From the NCBI GenBank assembly GCA_910587905.1, contig CAJUOF010000177.1, positions 1 to 7,941 on the forward strand: a stretch of 7,941 bases of DNA, given 5' to 3'. A program made the position numbers and the translations under genes. The notes below the pieces were generated by a model. The model made no database searches, was not told the origin of the DNA, and was given only the letters and a program-made list of their open reading frames with translations. This document shows positions 1 through 6,003 of the stretch, in pieces. This stretch comes from an uncultured Lachnospiraceae bacterium (GTDB taxonomy: Bacteria > Bacillota_A > Clostridia > Lachnospirales > Lachnospiraceae). The stretch's first letter is position 1. Each line of letters starts with the position of its first letter.

Positions 1-1056
1 CGTCCACGCCGTCCGCCGCCGCCCGCTTTAAGGCCCCCAGTAGAGACACTCCGGCGTCACCGGCCAGTAATTGGCCGTCCTGGGAAAGCCCTCATGGCGG
101 GACACCTCCTCCGCCTTTCCGTCCGCCCCCATGCGAAACGCCTTTCCGTTATAGATATTCTGGGCATAAAAGTCGATGGGCTCCGACATGAGCGCAAGGT
201 CGGCCTCCGTGATCCTCGGAAGCCAGGGGCCGTAAAGCTCCAGCCCGTCCTCCGGGTAACGGCCAAGAAGCACCGGGTCCGACCACCAGGCCACGCTCCA
301 ATGCCAGGAATCCGGCTCCGGCGAAGCAAAAAGCTGCCTCCTAGCCGCCTCCACGTCCTCCGGCCGGTCCGTGGCCGGATAGGCCACCCCCACCGTCGGC
401 GCATAACCGATCCGAAGCGGCCCCTTCCCGTGGGCCCGGAGCATCTGCACCGCCCGTCTGTGGGCCTTCATGGCGTTGTGGGCCATCTGGAAGGTATCAC
501 GCAGCGGGCATTTGAGCCCTGGCGCATGCTCCCCCTTCACGAACCCCAGCCCCACAAAGCACTGGGGCTCATTGAGGGTGATAAAATGCTTCACCCGGTC
601 GCTGAACCGCTCCGCAACAAGCCCTGCGTAAGCGCCGAACCACTCCACGATCTCCTCATTCATCCAGCCGCCCTTCTTGTAGAGCTCATAGGGCAGCTCC
701 CAGTGATAGAGCGTGATATAGGGCTCGATCCCCGCCTCCAAAAGCGCATCGATCAGACGGTCATAAAAGGCGATCCCCTTTTCATTGACCCTCCCGGTCC
801 CCTCCGGCAGGACTCTGGACCAGTTGACGGAAAAGCGGTACGCCTGTAACCCCATCTCCTTCATCAGGGCCACGTCCTCCGGATACCGGTGATAATGGTC
901 GCAGGCCACGTCCCCCGTCTGCCCCTCGTAAATCTTTCCCGGCTCCTTACAGTAGACATCCCAGATATCCAGTCCCTTTCCGTCCTCGCCCGCCGCACCC
1001 TCCACCTGATAGGAGCTGGAAGCCGCACCCCACACAAAATCCTTGCAAAATGACAT
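1..1056 (-). CDS. GH1 β-glycosidase (β-glucosidase/β-mannosidase type), 3'-partial, apparent frameshift near base 34-38
   Basis: Retaining family 1 glycoside hydrolase, expected to remove terminal β-glucosyl or β-mannosyl units from intracellular oligosaccharides. Seen: N-terminal FVWGAASSSYQVEGA with glycone-binding Gln17, DHYHRY at 53-58, YRFSVNWSR at 73-81, LYHWELP at 116-122, and TLNEP at 160-164 with acid/base Glu163. The nucleophile motif (ITENG) would lie past the window edge and is not seen. The frame stops at 28-30 (TAA) after 342 codons, where GH1 proteins have about 440-480. The stop directly follows a run of five G (coding strand); adding one G gives PECLYWGALKRAAADGVD, which runs open to the edge. 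I therefore annotate through to base 1 and suspect a sequence error. The start at 1056 has AAGGAGA just upstream. No signal peptide, so cytoplasmic. Substrate cannot be told from sequence; the mannan context favours β-glucosyl-mannose or β-mannoside ends. Element A fills the gap upstream. Confidence 0.9.
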
Positions 1057-1060
1057 AGTG

Positions 1061-1067
1061 TCTCCTT
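1061..1067 (-). promoter_or_regulatory. Ribosome binding site of the GH1 gene
   Basis: The coding strand reads AAGGAGA four bases before the ATG at 1056-1054. It is the only purine-rich site near the gene start and supports that start. Confidence 0.75.
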
Positions 1068-1109
1068 TCCTGATCTACACTCGCCCGGACAATTGCGGGA
1101 ATATTCAAT

Positions 1110-1360
1110 AAATTTTCTATCTGTGCGGCTGGAATGTCTTGTTCTGTCTTCGTCAGGGAGCAGTCGTTTGTAGCAAACGATAGGCAGATTTTGCAGATTT
1201 TGCGAGCATAGCGTCATCGAACCAGCTGACCCGCTTTGATGGAAGCAGGTTCGATGACAATAGGCGGCGCAGCAAAATCAAAAAATCAACGTGTTTGCGA
1301 AAACGACTGCCCCCTGACGGAGACACGGAAAACCGTCAACCGCACAGGTGACAAATTTTT
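1110..1360 (+). repeat. Palindromic element A (long imperfect hairpin, inverted copy of element B)
   Basis: Fills the gap between the phosphomutase stop and the GH1 start. Nested inverted repeats: AAATTTT (1110-1116) with AAATTTTT (1353-1360); CTGTGCGG (1121-1128) with CCGCACAG (1340-1347); GTCTTCGTCAGGG (1146-1158) with CCCTGACGGAGAC (1312-1324); an arm continuing to about 1169/1301; and an inner 14-bp stem 1213-1226/1245-1258 with one mismatch. An outermost pair CAATTGCGGGAA (1090-1101)/TTCCGCAATTG (1364-1374) is present here but not in B. The core 1151-1320 aligns to the reverse complement of 3184-3354 with about 20 differences and one indel. Several differences are paired and keep stem pairing. 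No transposase is present. It resembles ERIC- or MITE-type intergenic palindromes in architecture only; I recognise no named family. Confidence 0.85.
1213..1258. other. Inner hairpin of element A
   Basis: Arms GTCATCGAACCAGC (1213-1226) and GCAGGTTCGATGAC (1245-1258) pair at 13 of 14 positions, with one A-A mismatch at 1224/1247. The 18-nt loop (1227-1244) is TGACCCGCTTTGATGGAA. The matching hairpin of element B has a perfect 14-bp stem and a loop with one difference. Confidence 0.85.
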
Positions 1361-1385
1361 GAGTTCCGCAATTGCCTGTTTCCAC

Positions 1386-3125
1386 TCACGGGCATAAAAA
1401 TCCGTCAAAGGTCCTCGGGATCTCTTCGGAATACACGGCCAGCCTTCGGTCCGCATCCTCCTCCGATTCCCCCTTCACGCCGTAATAATACTTGATCTTC
1501 GGCTCCGTCCCGGAGGGTCTCACACAGCACCAGCCGTCCCCCTCCAGCTCGAAATAGAGCACGTCGGAAACAGGAAGATCCGTGGCCGCCGTCCCGCCGG
1601 TCACAAAATCCGTCCTGACCCCCGTCTGGTAATCCCGAAGGGCCAGCACCCTGCTTCCCCCGAGCTTCCTGGGCGGAAGCTCCCGGAGCCTTCTCATGCC
1701 CTCCCGGATCTCCTTCGCCCCGTCCATACCCTTTCTGGTCACGCTGACAAGCCCCTCCCGGTACCAGCCATAAGTCTCATAGAGTTCCTGCATCACGTCC
1801 CACAGAGTCTTCCCCTGAAGCTTATAAAAGGCCGCCGCCTCACAGAGCATCATCACCGCCACGCAGGCGTCCTTGTCCCTGGCATAGGTTCCCGCCAGAC
1901 AGCCGTAGCTCTCCTCCATGCCGAAGACGAAGTTCCCCCGGCCCTCCTCTTCCATGCGCTTAATCTGCTCGCCAATGTACTTAAACCCGGTCAGGACCTC
2001 ACGGACCCTGGCCCCGTAAGCCTTCGCCACCGCCTTTACCATGTCCGTGGTCACAATGGTCTCCACCAGCACCGGTTCCCCCGGCAGAGTCCCCGTCTCC
2101 TTCCGCTCTCTGAGAATATAGTCTGCCATCAAAGTCCCGGACATATTCCCGGTAAAGCTCACATACTCCCCGGTCTTCGCATCCTTCACGTAAACCCCCA
2201 GCCGGTCCGCATCCGGGTCCGTGGCCAGCACCAGATCCGCATCCACCTCCTTCGCCAGGGCCAGGGCCAGCGTCCACGCCTTCTCATCCTCCGGATTGGG
2301 ATAGGCCACCGTGGGAAAATCACTGTCCGGAAGCTCCTGCTCCCTCACCACGTAAACCTGCGTGAAGCCAAGCTCTCCGAGCACCCGCCGCACCGGAAGA
2401 TTTCCGGTCCCGTGAAGGGGCGTGTAGACCACCCGGATGTCCTTTGCCCCACGGGCGGCCATCTCCGGATGGATGCTCTGCGCCTTTAGCTGCTCCATGT
2501 AAGCGTCGTCCAGCTCCCGCACGATCATGTGCAAAAGCCCGGCTTCCTTCGCCTCTTCCTCCTTCATGGTCTTCACCATGGAAAAGTCCGTCACCCTCTC
2601 CACCTGGGCCAGAATGTTTTTGTCGTGGGGCGGCGTGATCTGTGCGCCGTCCTCCCAGTAAACCTTATAGCCGTTGTATTCCCTCGGGTTGTGGCTGGCC
2701 GTGATCACGATCCCCGCCATGCAGCCCAGATACCGCACCGCAAAAGAAAGCTCCGGCGTCGGCCTCAGGGACTCGAAGAGATAGACCCGGATCCCGTTGG
2801 CATTCAGGCACAGGGCCGCTTCCTTTGCAAACTCCGGGGACATGTTCCTGGAATCAAAGGCAATGGCCACTCCCCTCTCCCGTCCGCCCTGCATGCAGAT
2901 ATAATCGGCCAGTCCCTGGGTGGCCTGCCGCACCGTGTAAATATTCATGCGGTTACTGCCCGCCCCGATCACGCCCCGAAGGCCCCCCGTCCCAAACTCC
3001 AGCCGGCGGTAGAACCGGTCCAAGATCTCCGCCTCGTCGCCCTCCAGGGCCTTTAGTTCCGCCCTTGTGTGTTCGTCGAAGCCAGGATCCGTGCACCAGG
3101 CTTCGTATTCCTTTCTGTGATCCAT
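1386..3125 (-). CDS. pgm: Phosphoglucomutase/phosphomannomutase (α-D-phosphohexomutase)
   Basis: Cytoplasmic enzyme moving phosphate between C1 and C6 of hexoses; here most likely mannose-1-phosphate to mannose-6-phosphate, feeding the GH130 product into glycolysis. Intact, 579 residues, the usual size for the long Firmicute type. All four family signatures are present: phosphoserine loop TASHNP at 142-147 (Ser144), Mg-binding DPDADR at 303-308, sugar-specificity loop GMEESYG at 402-408, and phosphate-binding RPSGTEPK at 536-543. An open frame extends upstream to 3269, but those codons lie in element B; the ATG at 3125 has GGGAGGA seven bases before it, so I place the start there. Stop TGA at 1388-1386. 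The gene is bracketed by inverted palindromic elements A and B. Sequence alone does not separate glucose from mannose preference; the mannan context favours a dual or mannose role. Confidence 0.93.
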   Translation of the reverse strand: MDHRKEYEAWCTDPGFDEHTRAELKALEGDEAEILDRFYRRLEFGTGGLRGVIGAGSNRMNIYTVRQATQGLADYICMQGGRERGVAIAFDSRNMSPEFAKEAALCLNANGIRVYLFESLRPTPELSFAVRYLGCMAGIVITASHNPREYNGYKVYWEDGAQITPPHDKNILAQVERVTDFSMVKTMKEEEAKEAGLLHMIVRELDDAYMEQLKAQSIHPEMAARGAKDIRVVYTPLHGTGNLPVRRVLGELGFTQVYVVREQELPDSDFPTVAYPNPEDEKAWTLALALAKEVDADLVLATDPDADRLGVYVKDAKTGEYVSFTGNMSGTLMADYILRERKETGTLPGEPVLVETIVTTDMVKAVAKAYGARVREVLTGFKYIGEQIKRMEEEGRGNFVFGMEESYGCLAGTYARDKDACVAVMMLCEAAAFYKLQGKTLWDVMQELYETYGWYREGLVSVTRKGMDGAKEIREGMRRLRELPPRKLGGSRVLALRDYQTGVRTDFVTGGTAATDLPVSDVLYFELEGDGWCCVRPSGTEPKIKYYYGVKGESEEDADRRLAVYSEEIPRTFDGFLCP

Positions 3126-3132
3126 CAGAAAA

Positions 3133-3139
3133 TCCTCCC
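3133..3139 (-). promoter_or_regulatory. Ribosome binding site fixing the phosphomutase start
   Basis: The coding strand reads GGGAGGA, then seven bases, then ATG at 3125-3123. It rules out the longer reading from 3269, which would translate part of element B. The site begins about five bases from the end of element B, so a folded hairpin would sit directly next to it. Confidence 0.85.
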
Positions 3140-3143
3140 TTAT

Positions 3144-3397
3144 GAAAAATTTCCGGCTGTGCGGATAAAGGTTTCGTGCGTCGCCGTCAGGGAGCAGCAG
3201 CTTTCGCAGACACGTTGATTTTGCGGATTTTGCTGCGCCGCCTATTGTCATCGGACCGCCTTCCATCAAACCGGGTCAGGCGGTCCGATGACGCTATGCT
3301 CGCAAAATCCGCAAAATCTGCCTATCGTCTGCTACAAGCAGCTGCTCCCTGACGGCGACAGAACAAAGTGTACCGACCGCACAGCGTCAAGTTTTCT
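3144..3397 (-). repeat. Palindromic element B (long hairpin, inverted copy of element A)
   Basis: Lies between the CE17-like esterase and the phosphomutase. End motifs CTGTGCGG (3157-3164) and CCGCACAG (3377-3384) match those of element A and have similar A/T tracts outside. GTCGCCGTCAGGG (3180-3192) pairs perfectly with CCCTGACGGCGAC (3347-3359). The arms continue inward to a perfect 14-bp inner stem (3247-3260/3279-3292). Core 3184-3354 matches element A in reverse complement at roughly 88% by hand alignment. Stem differences from A include pairs that change together (A-T to G-C, G-C to C-G, T-A to C-G). If transcribed with the operon, it forms a large hairpin in the leader just upstream of the phosphomutase ribosome binding site. 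Confidence 0.85.
3247..3292. other. Inner hairpin of element B
   Basis: GTCATCGGACCGCC (3247-3260) and GGCGGTCCGATGAC (3279-3292) are exact reverse complements around an 18-nt loop (3261-3278). Read on the minus strand, the loop is TGACCCGGTTTGATGGAA, one base different from element A. Confidence 0.9.
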
Positions 3398-3423
3398 GTT
3401 ACCCAAACCCAGCCCGCAAAAGA
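3351..3423. repeat. Direct repeat copy 1 (right end of element B plus flank)
   Basis: Starts at GACGGCGAC in the outer arm of element B and continues past CCGCACAGCGTCAAG into CAAACCCAGCCCGCAAAAGA. The same string, imperfect in its first third and nearly exact from the CCGCACAG motif on, recurs at 3562-3636, about 210 bases away. Confidence 0.75.
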
Positions 3424-3460
3424 TCATGCAAGCAAGCATGCAACCGGCTCAGCTTCGCCT

Positions 3461-3483
3461 TTTCCGGACGTCCTGTCCGGAAA
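3461..3483. other. Perfect 9-bp hairpin in the CE17-phosphomutase gap
   Basis: TTTCCGGAC (3461-3469) and GTCCGGAAA (3475-3483) are exact reverse complements with a GTCCT loop. No clear T-run follows on the minus strand, so it is a poor intrinsic terminator for the esterase transcript. Its role is unknown. Confidence 0.6.
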
Positions 3484-3486
3484 TTG

Positions 3487-3521
3487 CTGTTATTTCTAAC
3501 AGAACATAAGAAATTCTAACA
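3487..3521. other. AT-rich patch with a small palindrome and TGTTAGAA direct repeats
   Basis: CTGTTA/TAACAG (3487-3492/3497-3502) form a 6-bp inverted repeat. On the minus strand TGTTAGAA occurs twice, at 3521-3514 and 3501-3494, 20 bases apart. This is the most AT-rich stretch of the gap and could hold a promoter or operator for the phosphomutase. I see no convincing -35/-10 pair, so this remains a candidate. Confidence 0.35.
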
Positions 3522-3561
3522 TCGGCGGTAAGTCGCCGTGCCGCAGATCGCTGTACGGTCC

Positions 3562-3636
3562 GACGGAGACGAAGCAGGTCTTCACGCCGCACAGCGTCAA
3601 GTTTTCTGCTCCCCCCCAAACCCAGCCCGCAAAAGA
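3562..3636. repeat. Direct repeat copy 2, a truncated palindromic-element end
   Basis: Carries GACGGAGAC, then CCGCACAGCGTCAAGTTTTCTG and CAAACCCAGCCCGCAAAAGA, matching the right end of element B and its flank. The inner palindrome and left end are missing. It ends ten bases from the esterase stop codon. A run of seven C lies at 3611-3617, where copy 1 has only ACCC. Confidence 0.7.
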
Positions 3637-3645
3637 ATGTGTCTT

Positions 3646-4776
3646 TTATGCGCAGATAAAGGCCAGCAGATAGAAGGGCGGCGCATTCCCATCGCCTTCC
3701 TCCACGATCTCCACCTGAATCCGGTGCTTTCCCGGTGTCCCGTGGTGGAGCAGGGGCTTAAGGAATAGGCAGTCGCCCCAGTCCTCGTCAAACTTCCCGT
3801 CCAGGAGAAAGGACCGTGACTCTTCTCCGTCCAGGATCAGTTTTGCCTTCGGCGCTTTTCCCCGAACGCTTTTTCGATATTGCACCGCCAGAGAAGAGCC
3901 CGTCAGTTCCAACTCCAGCCGGTCACCCTTTCTCCGGCCGAGCCATCCGTTCCGAAAAAAGTCCCACGCTTCCTTTTCTTCCTCCGCATCCTTCACAAAA
4001 CCATACAGCCTGACCCCGCCGTTTCTTGCGTCGATCCGGCGGGCCCCCTCATAGGCATTGGCCGTCAGCGGGGCCGGAAGCCGCCCGGCATCTGCGCTGC
4101 CCGGTTCCTCCGTCCCAAAACATTCGTCTGCCGCCGCAAGCTTCTTCGCCTCCTCCAGCGCCCGGATCACCTCGTCCGCCACCAGGGCATGGCCTTTGTC
4201 ATTGGGATGAAGCCCGTCGGCAGAAAGTTCTTCCCTCCGATAAGTCCCCCTCTTTATTTTCTCCCAGACCGTGTCCCGGATGCTGACCCGGGGGAGCCCG
4301 TAATGGTCTGCCGCCTCACCGTGGATTTCCTGGGCATTGCTCCCGTCGTCGTACCTGGCGTTGTGTAAGACAAGCACCGCCGGCCGCGGTTTTGCGCCAA
4401 GAAGCTTCCGGACCAAGCCCTCAAAGGTCTCCTGAAAAAACGGCGACGTCTCGTCGTTGACGCTGAAATCAACCACCACCACATCCGGTCGGCGGCACAA
4501 AAGATCCTCCTCCGCCCGGGCCACGCCAAAGTGGGACGTGGTCCCTCCGATCCCTGCATTGACATAGGAAAACTCCGCCCGGGGAAAACTCCCGCACCAC
4601 CACCGGTACACCAGGCGGGCATAGCAGCTCTCCCCCGAGGAAGCCGCCGCCCCCTGGGTAATGGAACCGCCGAGGAAACCGATCGTCAGCTTCTCTCCTC
4701 TGTCCGCCCGCCTCATGCACGCCGCAAGCTCCCGCAGATTCCCTCCATGAAGCTCCCGCCATCCTGTATCACCCAT
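3646..4776 (-). CDS. SGNH acetylesterase with C-terminal β-rich domain, CE17-like
   Basis: Probable carbohydrate O-acetylesterase acting on acetylated manno-oligosaccharides in the cytoplasm. 376 residues, intact, no signal peptide. Residues 1-210 form an SGNH hydrolase: block I GFLGGSITQG at 33-42 with nucleophile Ser38, block II NAGIGGTTSHFG at 73-84, block III FSVND at 104-108 with oxyanion Asn107, and block V DGLHPND at 187-193 with Asp187 and His190. Residues about 235-376 are a β-rich domain, comparable to the CBM35-like module of the Roseburia CE17 mannan esterase, which has the same order and similar length. The start at 4776 lies 33 bases after the CE2 stop, with GAGG ten bases upstream. 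Pairing with a CE2 esterase matches the known division of labour on β-mannan acetyl groups. The CE17 assignment is from architecture and context; another SGNH family is possible. Confidence 0.85.
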   Translation of the reverse strand: MGDTGWRELHGGNLRELAACMRRADRGEKLTIGFLGGSITQGAAASSGESCYARLVYRWWCGSFPRAEFSYVNAGIGGTTSHFGVARAEEDLLCRRPDVVVVDFSVNDETSPFFQETFEGLVRKLLGAKPRPAVLVLHNARYDDGSNAQEIHGEAADHYGLPRVSIRDTVWEKIKRGTYRREELSADGLHPNDKGHALVADEVIRALEEAKKLAAADECFGTEEPGSADAGRLPAPLTANAYEGARRIDARNGGVRLYGFVKDAEEEKEAWDFFRNGWLGRRKGDRLELELTGSSLAVQYRKSVRGKAPKAKLILDGEESRSFLLDGKFDEDWGDCLFLKPLLHHGTPGKHRIQVEIVEEGDGNAPPFYLLAFICA

Positions 4777-4809
4777 CCTGAAAACACCTCGCTTTTCTTC
4801 CGTTTCACC

Positions 4810-5856
4810 TCAATCCGTCCACATGCCAATATCCAGATGCTCCACATAGTCCGCCAGCTCCGCCGCCATTTCCTCCGCCTCCGAAATCCTGAGATGTCCC
4901 GGCGTGCCGCACCCGTTTCTTCTATATAGATAGTGCCGGATCCGGTCATCATCGATCCGCCTGCAGACCTCCTCGATGGCCCTGTCCCAGCTCTCATCAT
5001 GGCAGAGAAGCGTGGTCGTAAGGAGAATGACCGCCTTCGGATAAGTCTCCCGAAGCTTCCGGATCCACGTCTCATACCGGTATTTCCAGTAAGCGGCCCG
5101 GACGCCGTCCGGTTCCTCCTTCATATAATCCTGCGGATGGCTGTCATTCTGCCCCACCGCCACGACCACCAGATGGGGCGTATATGCCGAAAAATCCCAT
5201 GGAACCGCCTTTCCGAACCTGGGATGATAATGAAGCTTATCCCAGACCTCTTCCATGCCCGGATAGGCCGGCGGCTCCACATAGCCGTTTCCGTTCAAAA
5301 AGGAAATCCCGCCCTGGGCAATGTCGTGAAGCTCGGCACGGAGCATTCTCGCCGCCGTCCATGCATAAGAATACCAGCCATTGGAATATCCCCCCTGGTG
5401 CTCCGGGTCCGTGCGTCCCGTATACGCCACGGCCTCCGAGACCTCCCCCGCCGACACAGAATCCCCGTACACCTCCATGCGTCTCGCCTCTTTTTCGGGA
5501 AGGGCCAGAAGCCGACTCCCCTCCGAGAGCTCCAGCTCCTTCAAAACCATCTCATGGCAGCCGTCCTGCCGTTTGAAGAAAAGCACCTCGTGCTCCCCTT
5601 CCTCATCCTCCTCCACCAACCGGACCACCGTTTCCCCCGCCCGGTTCAGGCACCACTTCTTCTGCACGCCGTCCACGATGGCCCCGGCAAAATTCTCCCA
5701 GCAGACATTCCGGTTCTCCACCGTCAGAACCGCCGACCGCCCCCAAAACCGGAACCGGAGAGACGTACAGGGAAACACAAACTCCGGCCGCCCCGGATTC
5801 CTCCAGTCGACCCGCCCCGAATACCGCAGTCTCTTGTTATTCAATTCCACCTGCAT
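4810..5856 (-). CDS. Carbohydrate acetylesterase, CE2 type (jelly-roll plus SGNH domain)
   Basis: Probable O-acetylesterase removing acetyl groups from manno-oligosaccharides. 348 residues from the ATG at 5856, intact. Residues about 1-115 are a β-rich jelly-roll (LRYSGRVDW, SLRFRFWGRSAVLTVEN); residues about 125-345 are SGNH. VYGDSVSAGE at 129-138 carries Ser133; QGGISF at 181-186 gives the oxyanion Gly; VGQND at 234-238 gives Asn237; GTPGHLRI at 317-324 carries His321. The jelly-roll-then-SGNH order and the GxPGH motif in place of DxxH fit CE2, whose members often use a Ser-His dyad. An open frame continues upstream to 5925, but the 5856 ATG has GGGAGGA seven bases ahead. No signal peptide, so intracellular, like the Roseburia CE2 mannan esterase. 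Followed after 33 bases by the CE17-like gene, so the two are probably co-translated. Confidence 0.88.
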   Translation of the reverse strand: MQVELNNKRLRYSGRVDWRNPGRPEFVFPCTSLRFRFWGRSAVLTVENRNVCWENFAGAIVDGVQKKWCLNRAGETVVRLVEEDEEGEHEVLFFKRQDGCHEMVLKELELSEGSRLLALPEKEARRMEVYGDSVSAGEVSEAVAYTGRTDPEHQGGYSNGWYSYAWTAARMLRAELHDIAQGGISFLNGNGYVEPPAYPGMEEVWDKLHYHPRFGKAVPWDFSAYTPHLVVVAVGQNDSHPQDYMKEEPDGVRAAYWKYRYETWIRKLRETYPKAVILLTTTLLCHDESWDRAIEEVCRRIDDDRIRHYLYRRNGCGTPGHLRISEAEEMAAELADYVEHLDIGMWTD

Positions 5857-6003
5857 ATCTGAATCCTCCCTTACATTCCCGCAAGCCAGCCACAAATTCC
5901 CGCCTTCCTCTCCCGCAAAAACCAAGAGAGGGCTCTTACGTACCGCTGCGAGCTTTCAAGAGCGGAAGCGTGTTCCGGCGTGAAAAGAACCGTTTTCCTT
6001 CCG
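5857..6003. other. 147-base gap between GH130 and CE2 genes
   Basis: No gene is supported here. On the minus strand it has short inverted repeats (CCTCTC/GAGAGG around a T-rich loop, and GCTCTT/AAGAGC about 20 bases apart) and the CE2 ribosome binding site. None has a clear T-run, so I do not call a terminator. A processing hairpin or an internal promoter is possible. Confidence 0.35.
5864..5870 (-). promoter_or_regulatory. Ribosome binding site fixing the CE2 start
   Basis: The coding strand reads GGGAGGA, seven bases, then ATG at 5856-5854. This selects the 348-residue protein over a 371-residue reading from 5925, whose extra 23 residues show no family similarity I can see. Confidence 0.85.

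Noticed and set aside
94..849. Long plus-strand open frame opposite the GH1 gene
   Set aside because: Pro/Arg/His-rich shadow frame in GC-rich DNA, with no recognisable domain; the opposite strand has clear GH1 motifs. The same applies to the plus-strand frames at 4933-5862, 6360-7223 and 7217-7762.
1137..1217. Small protein starting MTLCSQNLQNLPIVCYK (minus strand), nearly repeated at 3288-3509 on the plus strand
   Set aside because: Both copies lie inside the palindromic elements, have no ribosome binding site, and differ by amino-acid changes explained by stem-preserving base changes. The shared peptide is a by-product of the DNA repeat.
1292..1304. LacI-type operator-like GTTTGCGAAAAC
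   Set aside because: It is part of the hairpin arm of element A, and the matching stretch of element B loses the symmetry, so a repressor site is not supported.
3126..3269. Longer phosphomutase reading with 48 extra N-terminal residues
   Set aside because: The extra codons run into element B and show no family similarity; the ATG at 3125 has a strong Shine-Dalgarno site at proper distance.
1110..3397. CRISPR array or composite transposon
   Set aside because: There are only two full copies, inverted and about 1.8 kb apart, with no spacers of regular size, no transposase and no clear target-site duplication.
3461..3502. Intrinsic terminator after the CE17-like gene
   Set aside because: Stems are present but no U-rich tract follows either one in the direction of transcription.
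5941..5970. Possible catabolite-responsive (cre) operator near TGAAAGCTCGCAGC on the minus strand
   Set aside because: Only about 10 of 14 positions fit the cre consensus, and the central CG is displaced.
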